From Bacillota bacterium (lineage in GTDB: Bacteria > Bacillota > Clostridia > Acetivibrionales > DSM-1351), in the NCBI GenBank assembly GCA_023416275.1, contig JAEZIB010000139.1, positions 1-20,721 of the forward strand: a stretch of DNA of 20,721 bases, read 5' to 3'. The notes under the pieces are model-generated. The model saw nothing but the letters and a program-made list of their open reading frames with translations, had not been told where the DNA came from and ran no database searches. The stretch's first letter is position 1. Every line of letters starts with the position of its first letter. Positions 1 through 7,763 of this stretch are shown in pieces. Both the position numbers and the translations under genes were made by a program.

Positions 1-1
1 G

Positions 2-1213
2 TTTTTAGTTTATCAAAAGCAGGGCGAAAAGAGAACGGACTTTTTTAATGCTTTAGTCAGCGGTAAAATGTCTCTCCCACAAATTATTGAACAGGAAAAG
101 GAACTTGGAATTGATATGGTAGCAAGAATTTTTTGCGTAATGCTATTTCAATTTAAAGGCCAAGAGGATATGTACGAGTATTCAAATGATATAGTACAAT
201 GTGAAACAAGGATGACTCAGGTTTTAAGTAAATATTCTGACATCAAAGTATTTGAGCGTGGTATGGATGGATGGGCTTTTATACTTATGGGAGAAAATGA
301 ACAACAGATTAATGAATTAACCCAAGAACTTTGTAATTTATTAATTGGTATCTGTGAGAGCAAGACGCATTTTTTTGGAGGAATCGGCAGGGTTGTTCAC
401 CGTATCCGTGACTTGCAACAGTCCTATCTAGATGCTAATAGTGCTTTTTCCCTTCGTTATTTTGAGCACAGGGATCAATTTTTGTCTTATAATGATGTTC
501 GAAATATTAAGTCTCAAATAGGAAACAGGATTAATGTCAGTGAGTTGAATCTTGAGAAGCTTGACAGAAATTTATTGGAAGAATTTTTAAAGAGGGGTAC
601 AATAAATGATGTTGATGAGTTTGTAGACAGCTATTTTGACGGATTTGGATCTAATGCCATGAAATCAACTATCTTCCGGCATTATATTATAATGGATGGA
701 TATTCTGCCATCATTAAATTCCTCAAGACTTTGAAGTACCCAAAGGAAAAGATAGATAACAGTCTTAAGGGTATGAATAATATCATTGATCATCTCTCCA
801 GCTTTGAGGACTGCTGTAAATTTTATAAATCAATACTTAAAGAAGCAATTGATCTTCGCAATAAAAACAGTCAGAAAAGATATGCCGGACTTATTGAACA
901 TGCGAAGGAATATATGCATCTTAAATTCTCTATGAGTGACCTTACACTAGATCAAGTTGCATCTACAGTTAATCTAAGTCCCAATTACTTTAGTACCCTT
1001 TTTAATCAAGAAACTGGTATGACCTTTATCGAATATCTAACAGACATCCGAATGGAAAAAGCTAAAGATTATTTAAGATGTTCGAGTAAAAAAATAAGTG
1101 AAATTGGATTTTTAGTAGGATATCTGGATTCCCATTATTTCAGTTACATATTTAAAAAGACACAGAATTGTACACCATCGGAATACAGACTACAAGGTAA
1201 AGGTGAAGAATGA
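2..1213 (+). CDS. YesN-like response regulator with AraC-type DNA-binding domain, 5'-truncated by the window edge
   Basis: The reading frame is open from base 2 without a stop, so the first ATG at 68 is internal and the true start and the expected receiver domain lie upstream of the window. The visible protein has a long middle region of the kind found in YesN proteins. Its last ~100 residues form an AraC/XylS helix-turn-helix pair: the first around LTLDQVASTVNLSPNYFSTL, the second around KISEIGFLVGYLDSHYFSYI, ending in the typical F-K-K-x-x-x-x-x-P-S-E-Y-R. It should bind DNA as the output partner of the kinase encoded next. Its stop codon overlaps the kinase start in ATGA at 1210-1213, which implies translational coupling. 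The target is inferred to be the sugar importer downstream. The family call is secure; the receiver domain is inferred, not seen. Confidence 0.93.
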   Translation, partial: FLVYQKQGEKRTDFFNALVSGKMSLPQIIEQEKELGIDMVARIFCVMLFQFKGQEDMYEYSNDIVQCETRMTQVLSKYSDIKVFERGMDGWAFILMGENEQQINELTQELCNLLIGICESKTHFFGGIGRVVHRIRDLQQSYLDANSAFSLRYFEHRDQFLSYNDVRNIKSQIGNRINVSELNLEKLDRNLLEEFLKRGTINDVDEFVDSYFDGFGSNAMKSTIFRHYIIMDGYSAIIKFLKTLKYPKEKIDNSLKGMNNIIDHLSSFEDCCKFYKSILKEAIDLRNKNSQKRYAGLIEHAKEYMHLKFSMSDLTLDQVASTVNLSPNYFSTLFNQETGMTFIEYLTDIRMEKAKDYLRCSSKKISEIGFLVGYLDSHYFSYIFKKTQNCTPSEYRLQGKGEE

Positions 1214-2706
1214 TAAACTATTATGATAGAAAACAAATCAAATATCCCTTACGGCTGAAGCTTTTCATGGTAGCAGTTGTGATTATTATACCCATGATTA
1301 TTCTCTCAGTTTACCAGATTACTGCTCTGCACAACTATAGTACTGCGTACGACACTATTGTCCGAAGGATTACTTCAGCTAATAATTATAATCTTAATTT
1401 TAAAGAAGAAATGGACGAAAGTATGTATAAGATTGTTGTAGAATCAGAAACATTCGAATCCATTGAAATAAATAGTGATTTAAAGAATCCCTACAAGCTG
1501 ATTGAAGAAGCAAGAAAGAATTTTACTAATCTGAAGTCAATAACCTCAAGCAGAGAAAGTCTTGATTGGATTAAGCGTATTCTACTTAACCTTGATACCC
1601 TTAAGGATAGGATTAATGAAATACGTGATAATTTGAATCAAACAGGACACTATGAAGAAAATATTAAAATGCTGGAATCTGATATCTATATTCTTACAGA
1701 TATGTTTCAAGAAGAAATTCAGTATTACCTTTATTATGAAACCCGTAACTTTGAAGATATAAGACAGAGCCTTAATGAGCAAGTAACCAATGCAATTGTG
1801 ATGATGATTGTGGCATTATCCTTTATATTTATAGCCTCTATTTTAGTTAATATTCTTGTGACAGAAAGCATTACCAAACCAATCCGTACGTTGTGTGAGA
1901 AGACTGCTATGGTTGCAAGGGGAGACTTTACAACGAGAACCACCTGCGAGAATCATGATGAATTGTCAATATTATCTGACAGCTTTAACGACATGGCTTC
2001 CAAGCTAGAGCAGCAGGTTAAAAGCATCAAGCTGGAACAGGAAAATTTAAGGCATATGGAATCAAAGCTTCTACAAACTCAGATTAGTCCACATTTTTTG
2101 TATAATACATTAGACACAATTATATGGCTGATTGAAGGAGATAAAAATAAAGAAGCAATTGATATGGTAGTATCTCTTTCTGAATTTTTCAGAATTGTTG
2201 TTAGTAAGGGTAAAGATTTTATTACCATTCGTGAAGAGGAAACACATATTAAAAGTTATTTGCAGATACAACAGTCTCGATATAAAGATATTCTGGATTA
2301 TGAGATTAATATTCCTGAAGAATTGTATGGATATCAAATTTTGAAACTGACTATGCAGCCAATCATTGAAAATTCTTTATACCATGGTATTAAAATGTTA
2401 AGAGCGAGAGGCAAAATAACGATAACAGGTGAAATAATAGACGAGATGGTTTTCTTCCATGTGATTGATAATGGGATTGGAATGGATGAGCAGGAGTTAA
2501 CGGCTTTAAGAAAAGAAATTGAAATGCCAGGTAGCAAGCAAAGCTCAGGTTTTGGACTTGCAAATGTTAATAAACGAATTAAATTAAACTATGGTAATAT
2601 GTATGGGCTGGATATACAAAGTATAAAAGGAAAAGGTACGGATATTACAATTAAAATTCCTGCAAGACTGGTAGAGACTGAACGAATTGAGGTAGTTTAT
2701 GAGTAA
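1210..2706 (+). CDS. YesM/LytS-type membrane sensor histidine kinase
   Basis: This 498-aa protein has a first membrane segment at about residues 17-38, an extracytoplasmic region of ~155 residues, and a second membrane segment at ~194-217. A HAMP linker (~218-270) and a His_kinase domain follow, with LQTQISPHFLYNT and the predicted phosphoacceptor His295. The C-terminal ATPase domain shows the N box near N388 (ENSLYHG), G1 DNGIGMD (420-426) and G2 GFGLANV (448-454). This is the YesM architecture that pairs with YesN regulators. The outer region is predicted to be largely helical and has no recognisable sugar-binding domain, so ligand sensing may depend on a partner. The binding protein encoded next starts inside the last codons of this gene (8-bp overlap), which supports such a partnership. 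Confidence 0.95.
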   Translation: MINYYDRKQIKYPLRLKLFMVAVVIIIPMIILSVYQITALHNYSTAYDTIVRRITSANNYNLNFKEEMDESMYKIVVESETFESIEINSDLKNPYKLIEEARKNFTNLKSITSSRESLDWIKRILLNLDTLKDRINEIRDNLNQTGHYEENIKMLESDIYILTDMFQEEIQYYLYYETRNFEDIRQSLNEQVTNAIVMMIVALSFIFIASILVNILVTESITKPIRTLCEKTAMVARGDFTTRTTCENHDELSILSDSFNDMASKLEQQVKSIKLEQENLRHMESKLLQTQISPHFLYNTLDTIIWLIEGDKNKEAIDMVVSLSEFFRIVVSKGKDFITIREEETHIKSYLQIQQSRYKDILDYEINIPEELYGYQILKLTMQPIIENSLYHGIKMLRARGKITITGEIIDEMVFFHVIDNGIGMDEQELTALRKEIEMPGSKQSSGFGLANVNKRIKLNYGNMYGLDIQSIKGKGTDITIKIPARLVETERIEVVYE

Positions 2707-3718
2707 AAATATTAAAATTATATTATGGATTTTTTTTATTGGTTTGATAACCTTTGCCAGTTGTAGTCTTAGGCCATTAAAAAATCCCCAAAGTAATGAA
2801 ACTGTTAAAACAGAGCATATGGATTCTGACCTTACTATTGTCGGCTTTTCCCAGCTTGGTTCTGAATCAGACTGGCGCACAGCGAATACCAAATCTATTC
2901 AAAACGCGCTTACAAAGAAGAATGGATTTTCTTTAATTTTTTCAAATGGAAGGCAGAGTCAAGAAAATCAGATAAAGGCTATAAGGAGTTTTATTTTTCA
3001 AGAAGTGGATTATATTGTTATTGCGCCGGTAACAGAAACGGGATGGGATACAGTACTGGAAGAAGCAAAACAAGCAGGTATTCCAGTTATAATAGTAGAC
3101 CGTATGATTAAAACAAAAGATGAAAGTCTTTATGTGGCGTACGTAGGCACTGATAAGTATGCTGAAGGTAGAAGAGCAGGACAGTGGCTGGAACAACATC
3201 TAAAAGAAATAAACAAGGCTACTATAAATATGGTTGTTTTGGAGGGCACCCCAAATTCAACTGCTCAAATCGGACGTTCTAAGGGCTTTGAAGATATAGC
3301 AAAAAATCATAATAATTGGAATATCCTTGCACATGAAAATGGTGATTTTACTAAAGCAAAGGGTAAGGAAGTAATGGAGAAATTTTTACAGAAATATGAT
3401 GATATTGATGTATTAGTTTCACAAAATGATGATATGACATTTGGTGCAATAGAAGCAATACGTGAAATGGGAATAACCTGTGGCGTAAATGGAGATATAA
3501 CCATCATTTCATTTGATGCTGTTTCAGAAGCTTTTGACAAGATGGAGGAAGGTTTAATTAATGTTGATATTGAATGTAACCCATTGCAAGGTCCAATGAT
3601 AGCTCAGATAATCGGACGCTTGGAAAGGGGCGAAAAAGTTGAAAAGGTATCATATGTGGCTGGAAATGTATTTGAAGCCCAAAATGCAGAAAAAGAACGT
3701 ATTGGACGGAGTTATTAA
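2699..3718 (+). CDS. YtfQ-like sugar-binding lipoprotein coupled to the sensor kinase
   Basis: This is a 339-aa periplasmic-binding-protein fold of the ribose/galactofuranose type (Peripla_BP_4). A hydrophobic leader ends in a probable lipobox F-A-S-C with Cys22, although Phe at -3 is less usual. It closely resembles E. coli YtfQ from memory: VGFSQLGSESDWR, the QENQIKAIRSF segment, IAPV-TGW, VDR and GDFTKAKGKEVME all have direct counterparts. The gene overlaps the kinase gene by 8 bp and lies ahead of a second, separate binding protein that heads the transporter genes. The parsimonious reading is that this copy senses sugar and signals to the kinase rather than feeding the importer. The precedent is the XylFII-LytS-YesN xylose-sensing system of clostridia. 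The ligand is not decided by the sequence; galactofuranose, galactose or a pentose are candidates. Confidence 0.9.
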   Translation: MSKNIKIILWIFFIGLITFASCSLRPLKNPQSNETVKTEHMDSDLTIVGFSQLGSESDWRTANTKSIQNALTKKNGFSLIFSNGRQSQENQIKAIRSFIFQEVDYIVIAPVTETGWDTVLEEAKQAGIPVIIVDRMIKTKDESLYVAYVGTDKYAEGRRAGQWLEQHLKEINKATINMVVLEGTPNSTAQIGRSKGFEDIAKNHNNWNILAHENGDFTKAKGKEVMEKFLQKYDDIDVLVSQNDDMTFGAIEAIREMGITCGVNGDITIISFDAVSEAFDKMEEGLINVDIECNPLQGPMIAQIIGRLERGEKVEKVSYVAGNVFEAQNAEKERIGRSY

Positions 3719-3840
3719 ATATTCTTACATTCTTATCTTACATAGAATACAAATATTTAGTAAAATTATAGTGTATTAAATTAACATATCCCACAACGTA
3801 AAAATTTATACAAAATTCATAGAAATCTTAACCAAATAAT

Positions 3841-3894
3841 TACGGAAAAATAAGCACAGTAAAAATAACTACAAAGACTGGGACTTTTTCCGTA
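3841..3894 (+). promoter_or_regulatory. Inverted repeat in the leader between the sensing unit and the importer
   Basis: Perfect 10-bp arms, tacggaaaaa at 3841-3850 and tttttccgta at 3885-3894, enclose a 34-nt loop. The loop can itself pair through cagt (3857-3860) and actg (3877-3880). The right arm is followed directly by ttttta. It could be a weak terminator or attenuator after the binding-protein gene, or an operator. The stem is AT-rich, so the call is tentative. Confidence 0.4.
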
Positions 3895-3903
3895 TTTTTA
3901 TGC

Positions 3904-3926
3904 GTACAAGTTTCATATACTTGTAC
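3904..3926 (+). promoter_or_regulatory. 8-bp palindrome upstream of the importer binding protein
   Basis: Perfect arms gtacaagt (3904-3911) and acttgtac (3919-3926) are separated by 7 nt. The repeat sits 52 bp before the start codon of the importer's binding protein. The size and spacing fit either a regulator binding site or a small mRNA hairpin. No convincing -35/-10 pair was found around it, so its role is unassigned. Confidence 0.35.
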
Positions 3927-3977
3927 ATGTAAAAAGAAAACTCAAAATTTGAGTTAATAATGATTGGAGGAATTTCC

Positions 3978-4955
3978 ATGAAGAAACTATTATCTTTAGT
4001 TCTGGCATTATCTATCGTATTTACGATTGCAGCATGCGGCAGTAAACCTGCTGGCGGTGGTGACAGTAAATCAGGTGACAAAGTTACTGTAGGTGTTGTT
4101 CAGACAAACGCCAACGAATCAGACTGGCGTACAGCTAACACAAAATCATTTAATGAGGCATTTGAAGCAGCAGGTTTTGAGATAAAGATGGTTTTCGGTG
4201 AAGGTGACCATGCAAAACAGATCTCTCAGGCACAGCAGCTCATTCAGGAAGAGGTTGACTATCTTGTAGTTTTAGGACTTCAGTCAGCTGGTTGGGAAGA
4301 TGTAGCTAAATCTGCTAAAGAAGCTGGAATACCATTTATTATGGCTGACCGTAAGCTTGATCTTGCAGAAGATCTTTACACTGCAATGGTTTGTTCTGAT
4401 TTCGAAGCAGAAGGTAATAAGGCTGTTGATTGGCTAAAGAAACAAGCTCTAAAAGATTACCAGATTGTAGTTCTTGGTGGTGACACAGGATCTTCCGCTC
4501 AATTAGGTCGCTCTAAAGCTATTGAAGATGGCGCAAAAGCCAATGGCTGGAAAATTGTATTCAACCAAAATATGAAAGGTTGGGACGAAACTCTTGCAAA
4601 GCAGGCTGTTGCTGATTTAATTGCATCTGGAACAAAATTTAATGTAGTTTATGCTGAGAATGACAACATGGCTCGTGGTGCTTGCGATGCAATGGATGCT
4701 GCTGGTATTACATATGGTAAGGATGGCGATGTAAAGGTTATCGCTTTTGATGCAAACAAATGGGCACTTGAAAAAGTACTTGCTGGCAAATTTAACCTTG
4801 ATGTAGAGTGTAATCCACTTCATGGTCCACGTATTGTAGAGCTTATCAATAAGCTTGAGTCTGGTGAGACTGTTGAAAAGAACGCTTATGTTTCAGAAGA
4901 AATGTTTGACTGTGATACCATCACTAAAGACATAGTTGATAAACGTAGTTATTAA
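3978..4955 (+). CDS. ytfQ: YtfQ-like sugar-binding lipoprotein of the ABC importer
   Basis: Start ATG 3978 is chosen because GGAGG at 3966-3970 lies 7 nt before it and a normal signal peptide follows; an in-frame ATG six codons upstream precedes the ribosome binding site. The 325-aa product has a signal peptide ending in I-A-A-C (Cys20), then a two-lobed ribose/galactofuranose-binding fold. It shares with the kinase-linked paralogue upstream the segments ESDWRTANTKS, the GW in the QSAGWEDV region, DR, the N-D-x-M pocket region, AFDA and ECNPL-GP. It should capture an extracellular hexofuranose or pentose and deliver it to the permeases encoded downstream. As the first gene of the importer it probably has its own leader or promoter in the 259-bp gap before it. 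The function class is secure, the sugar is not. Confidence 0.92.
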   Translation: MKKLLSLVLALSIVFTIAACGSKPAGGGDSKSGDKVTVGVVQTNANESDWRTANTKSFNEAFEAAGFEIKMVFGEGDHAKQISQAQQLIQEEVDYLVVLGLQSAGWEDVAKSAKEAGIPFIMADRKLDLAEDLYTAMVCSDFEAEGNKAVDWLKKQALKDYQIVVLGGDTGSSAQLGRSKAIEDGAKANGWKIVFNQNMKGWDETLAKQAVADLIASGTKFNVVYAENDNMARGACDAMDAAGITYGKDGDVKVIAFDANKWALEKVLAGKFNLDVECNPLHGPRIVELINKLESGETVEKNAYVSEEMFDCDTITKDIVDKRSY

Positions 4956-5020
4956 TTATAAATTTAATTTTTGTTGATAATCCTAGTGATTTTTAACAAG
5001 TTAACAATGTAAGCTAGATT

Positions 5021-5077
5021 GAAATGCGCGGCACCAAGTATATGGATATTATTTTCAGTGCTTGGACCGTGCATTTC
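5021..5077 (+). promoter_or_regulatory. Large mRNA hairpin between binding-protein and ATPase genes
   Basis: Arms at 5021-5038 and 5061-5077 form an 11-bp outer stem (one G-U), a small internal loop and a 5-bp inner stem (ccaag with cttgg). The loop is 22 nt. No T-run follows, so it is not a standard terminator. In importer operons such hairpins often protect the 3' end of the binding-protein transcript and give it excess over the ATPase and permeases; that is the inference here. Confidence 0.6.
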
Positions 5078-5124
5078 TCAAATAACAAGAATTGACAGGA
5101 TAATATCCAATATCGTGTCTGAAC

Positions 5125-5129
5125 GGAGG
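5125..5129 (+). promoter_or_regulatory. Ribosome binding site at abnormal distance from its start codon
   Basis: GGAGG is complete, but the in-frame TTG at 5131 lies only 1 nt after it and the first ATG (5146) lies 16 nt after it. The only in-frame triplets at normal spacing are ATT at 5137 and 5140. Initiation here may be weak, which would lower ATPase synthesis relative to the binding protein. Confidence 0.5.
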
Positions 5130-5130
5130 T

Positions 5131-6681
5131 TTGAGTATTATTACTATGCAGAACACCGTACTTACAATGCAAAATATATATAAGAGCTTTCCCGGTGTAC
5201 GAGCCTTGCAGAATGTAAATTTCACTTTGTGTGAAGGAGAAATCCATGCTCTTATGGGTGAAAATGGTGCTGGTAAGTCCACTCTAATAAAGGTTTTGAC
5301 GGGAGTTTACACTAAGGATGCTGGAGAAGTCCATATTAAAGGTGTCAATAAACCAGTTAACATCAAATCTCCTCAGGAAGCACAAAAGCTTGGTATAAGC
5401 ACTGTATATCAAGAAATTACATTGTGTCCAAATTTAACAGTTGCCGAAAATTTATTTATTGGAAGAACTAATGAGCTGCTACTTAATTGGAAGCAGATAA
5501 ACAATAAGGCAGAAAATATACTAAACAGTCTTGAGATACCCGCAAAACCAACTCAGCAATTGTCCAATTGCTCTATTGCTGTTCAGCAAATGGTAGCCAT
5601 TGCACGTGCCGTTGATATGGACTGCAAGGTACTGATACTTGACGAGCCTACCTCCTCACTGGATGAACAGGAAGTTGCCAAGTTGTTCACACTGATGCGT
5701 GAACTCAAGAGCAGAGGTGTAGGCATAATATTTGTGACCCATTTTCTTGATCAAGTGTATGCGTTATGCGATAAAATTACAGTTTTGCGAAATGGCGAGT
5801 TGGTTGGAGAATATAAAATTAAGGACTTACCTAGGGTAGAGCTTGTAGCCAAAATGATGGGTAAGGAACTTGGTGATTTGGCTGATATACATAACAATGC
5901 GAAATCCAGTGCTGTTGCCACTAAAGAAGCTATAATAGAAACTGAAGAACTTTCAAGTACTTCTGGAATTAAGCCGTTTAATTTTATTGCATGCAAGGGC
6001 GAAGTAACGGGATTTGCTGGATTACTAGGCTCTGGCCGTAGTGAGTGTGTACGTGCAATCTTTGGCGCCGACAAAGTAACAAAGGGTAAGCTCCGAATCA
6101 AAGGCGAGAATGTTAACATTACATCGCCACTAAAAGCCATAAAGAACGGAATAGGATATCTTTCAGAGGATCGTAAGAGAGATGGAATTATTGGTGATTT
6201 ATCCGTTCGCGATAATATCATACTTGCTCTTCAGGTTATGAGAGGCTTCTTCAGGCCATTTACTAAAGCTCAGGCACAGGCATTTGCAGATGAGTATATA
6301 AGTCTCCTCGGCATAAAAACTGCTTCAGCAGATACTCCTATCAATTCGTTGTCTGGGGGAAATCAGCAAAAGGTAATTCTTGCCCGTTGGCTTCTTACCC
6401 ATCCCGATTATCTTATACTTGATGAGCCAACACGTGGAATTGATATCGGAACTAAGGTAGAAATTCAAAAGCTAGTATTAAAGCTTGCTTCTGAGGGTAT
6501 GAGCATCACATTTATTTCTTCAGAGATTGAGGAAATGCTGCGTACCTGTTCTAGACTGATTGTTATGCGTGACTTGTATGTAGTAGGAGAATTAAAGGGA
6601 GAAGATATGACACAGGATAAAATAATGTATACCATAGCGGGAGGAGTAAGCCAAAATGAACAAAATCAGTACCGAACTTGA
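5131..6681 (+). CDS. ytfR: Sugar ABC importer ATPase with two nucleotide-binding domains (YtfR-like)
   Basis: The 516-aa product has two ABC domains in tandem, as in RbsA/MglA/YtfR. The first has Walker A GENGAGKS (43-50), a degenerate signature LSNCSIAVQQ, Walker B LILDEP (168-173) and the switch histidine in FVTHF. The second has a degenerate Walker A GLLGSGRSE (298-306, no Lys), a good signature LSGGNQQ, Walker B LILDEPTRGID and Ser instead of the switch His (FISSE). This asymmetry is normal for the family. It powers uptake through the two permeases encoded next. The start is uncertain: TTG 5131 is given for the longest frame, but ATG 5146 (511 aa) is equally compatible with family N-termini. 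Its 3' end overlaps the first permease gene by 26 bp. Confidence 0.94.
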   Translation: MSIITMQNTVLTMQNIYKSFPGVRALQNVNFTLCEGEIHALMGENGAGKSTLIKVLTGVYTKDAGEVHIKGVNKPVNIKSPQEAQKLGISTVYQEITLCPNLTVAENLFIGRTNELLLNWKQINNKAENILNSLEIPAKPTQQLSNCSIAVQQMVAIARAVDMDCKVLILDEPTSSLDEQEVAKLFTLMRELKSRGVGIIFVTHFLDQVYALCDKITVLRNGELVGEYKIKDLPRVELVAKMMGKELGDLADIHNNAKSSAVATKEAIIETEELSSTSGIKPFNFIACKGEVTGFAGLLGSGRSECVRAIFGADKVTKGKLRIKGENVNITSPLKAIKNGIGYLSEDRKRDGIIGDLSVRDNIILALQVMRGFFRPFTKAQAQAFADEYISLLGIKTASADTPINSLSGGNQQKVILARWLLTHPDYLILDEPTRGIDIGTKVEIQKLVLKLASEGMSITFISSEIEEMLRTCSRLIVMRDLYVVGELKGEDMTQDKIMYTIAGGVSQNEQNQYRT

Positions 6682-7762
6682 TACCGACCGTTCAACATCT
6701 GTTCTTAAAACATTAATCAAGCACAGATTGTTTATTCCCATTGCGTTTCTTGCATTTCTTTTGTTAATTAATATATTTATCAATCCGGGCTTCCTGAAAA
6801 TCAGCTTGGGTAGTGACAGTACTGGAAATCCTGTTTTAATCGGGAACTTGATTAATATACTGAATAATTCGACTGAGCTTGTTATTCTTTCTTTAGGAAT
6901 GACACTAGTTACAGCCTCCTCTAGAGGTCAGGACATCAGCGTAGGTGCTACAATCGCGATAGTCGGAGGAGTGATTATGCGAGTCCTATGCGGAAACGAA
7001 ACACAACCAACAGAATTACAAGCACCTATAATAGTTGCACTTTTACTTGGATGTTTAGCTGGTATGGCTTGTGGGGCCTTTAACGGTATTCTTGTTTCAA
7101 AATTTAAAATACAACCTATGGTAGCAACACTCATCCTCTTTACAGCCGGACGTTCTATAGGCTCTATGGCAATGGGAGGACTTAAGCCGAAAGCTGCTGC
7201 ATCCTTTGGATATTATGGCAATTTTATTCCAGGAATACCAATACCTACACCAATACTCGTTACGGTTGTAGTTGTTGCGATAACTTTTCTTATGTTGAAA
7301 AAAACCAACCTTGGTCTGTACACGCAGGCTGTGGGTATCAATGATAAATCCTCGAGACTTAACGGTCTCAACCCAGCTATGATTAAGTTTTTGACATTTG
7401 TTATTTTGGGTCTTTGTGTGGGAATCGCTGGTTTCATTCAGTCAAGCAGGGTACAAACTGTAAATCCTTACACAATAGTACCTAGTATTGAAATGGATGT
7501 TATTTTGGCAGTTGCCCTTGGTGGCAATTCACTGGGTGGCGGCAAATTCAACATGACAGGTTCAATTATTGGAGCATATACTATTCAGACCCTTACTTCT
7601 ATGTTAACCACACTTAATGTAAACACAAATGCTGTCCCAGTCTTTAAGGCCGTGATAATTATTATACTTGTTGCCATTCAAACACCAGTTATTAAAAGTT
7701 TTTTTGACAAAAGAGTTAGATTATCCAGATTGACTGATAGCAATGTAAAGGAGAGTGGCTAG
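6656..7762 (+). CDS. ytfT: Sugar ABC importer permease, YtfT-like
   Basis: This is a 368-aa BPD_transp_2 (CUT2) permease with about 8-10 hydrophobic segments. Family hallmarks are the SLGMTLV region with S-V-G-A, NGILVSKFKIQPMVATLI, and near the C-terminus ALGGNSLGGGKFNMTGSIIGA. These match E. coli YtfT more closely than YjfF. GGGAGGAG at 6639-6646 precedes ATG 6656 inside the end of the ATPase gene, so translation is coupled. It should form the membrane channel as a heterodimer with the permease encoded next. Confidence 0.93.
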   Translation: MNKISTELDTDRSTSVLKTLIKHRLFIPIAFLAFLLLINIFINPGFLKISLGSDSTGNPVLIGNLINILNNSTELVILSLGMTLVTASSRGQDISVGATIAIVGGVIMRVLCGNETQPTELQAPIIVALLLGCLAGMACGAFNGILVSKFKIQPMVATLILFTAGRSIGSMAMGGLKPKAAASFGYYGNFIPGIPIPTPILVTVVVVAITFLMLKKTNLGLYTQAVGINDKSSRLNGLNPAMIKFLTFVILGLCVGIAGFIQSSRVQTVNPYTIVPSIEMDVILAVALGGNSLGGGKFNMTGSIIGAYTIQTLTSMLTTLNVNTNAVPVFKAVIIIILVAIQTPVIKSFFDKRVRLSRLTDSNVKESG

Positions 7763-7763
7763 T

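Noticed and set aside
5751..6221. 156-codon antisense open frame inside the ATPase gene
   Set aside because: It is a shadow of a clear ATPase coding region; no ribosome binding site and no recognisable protein pattern.
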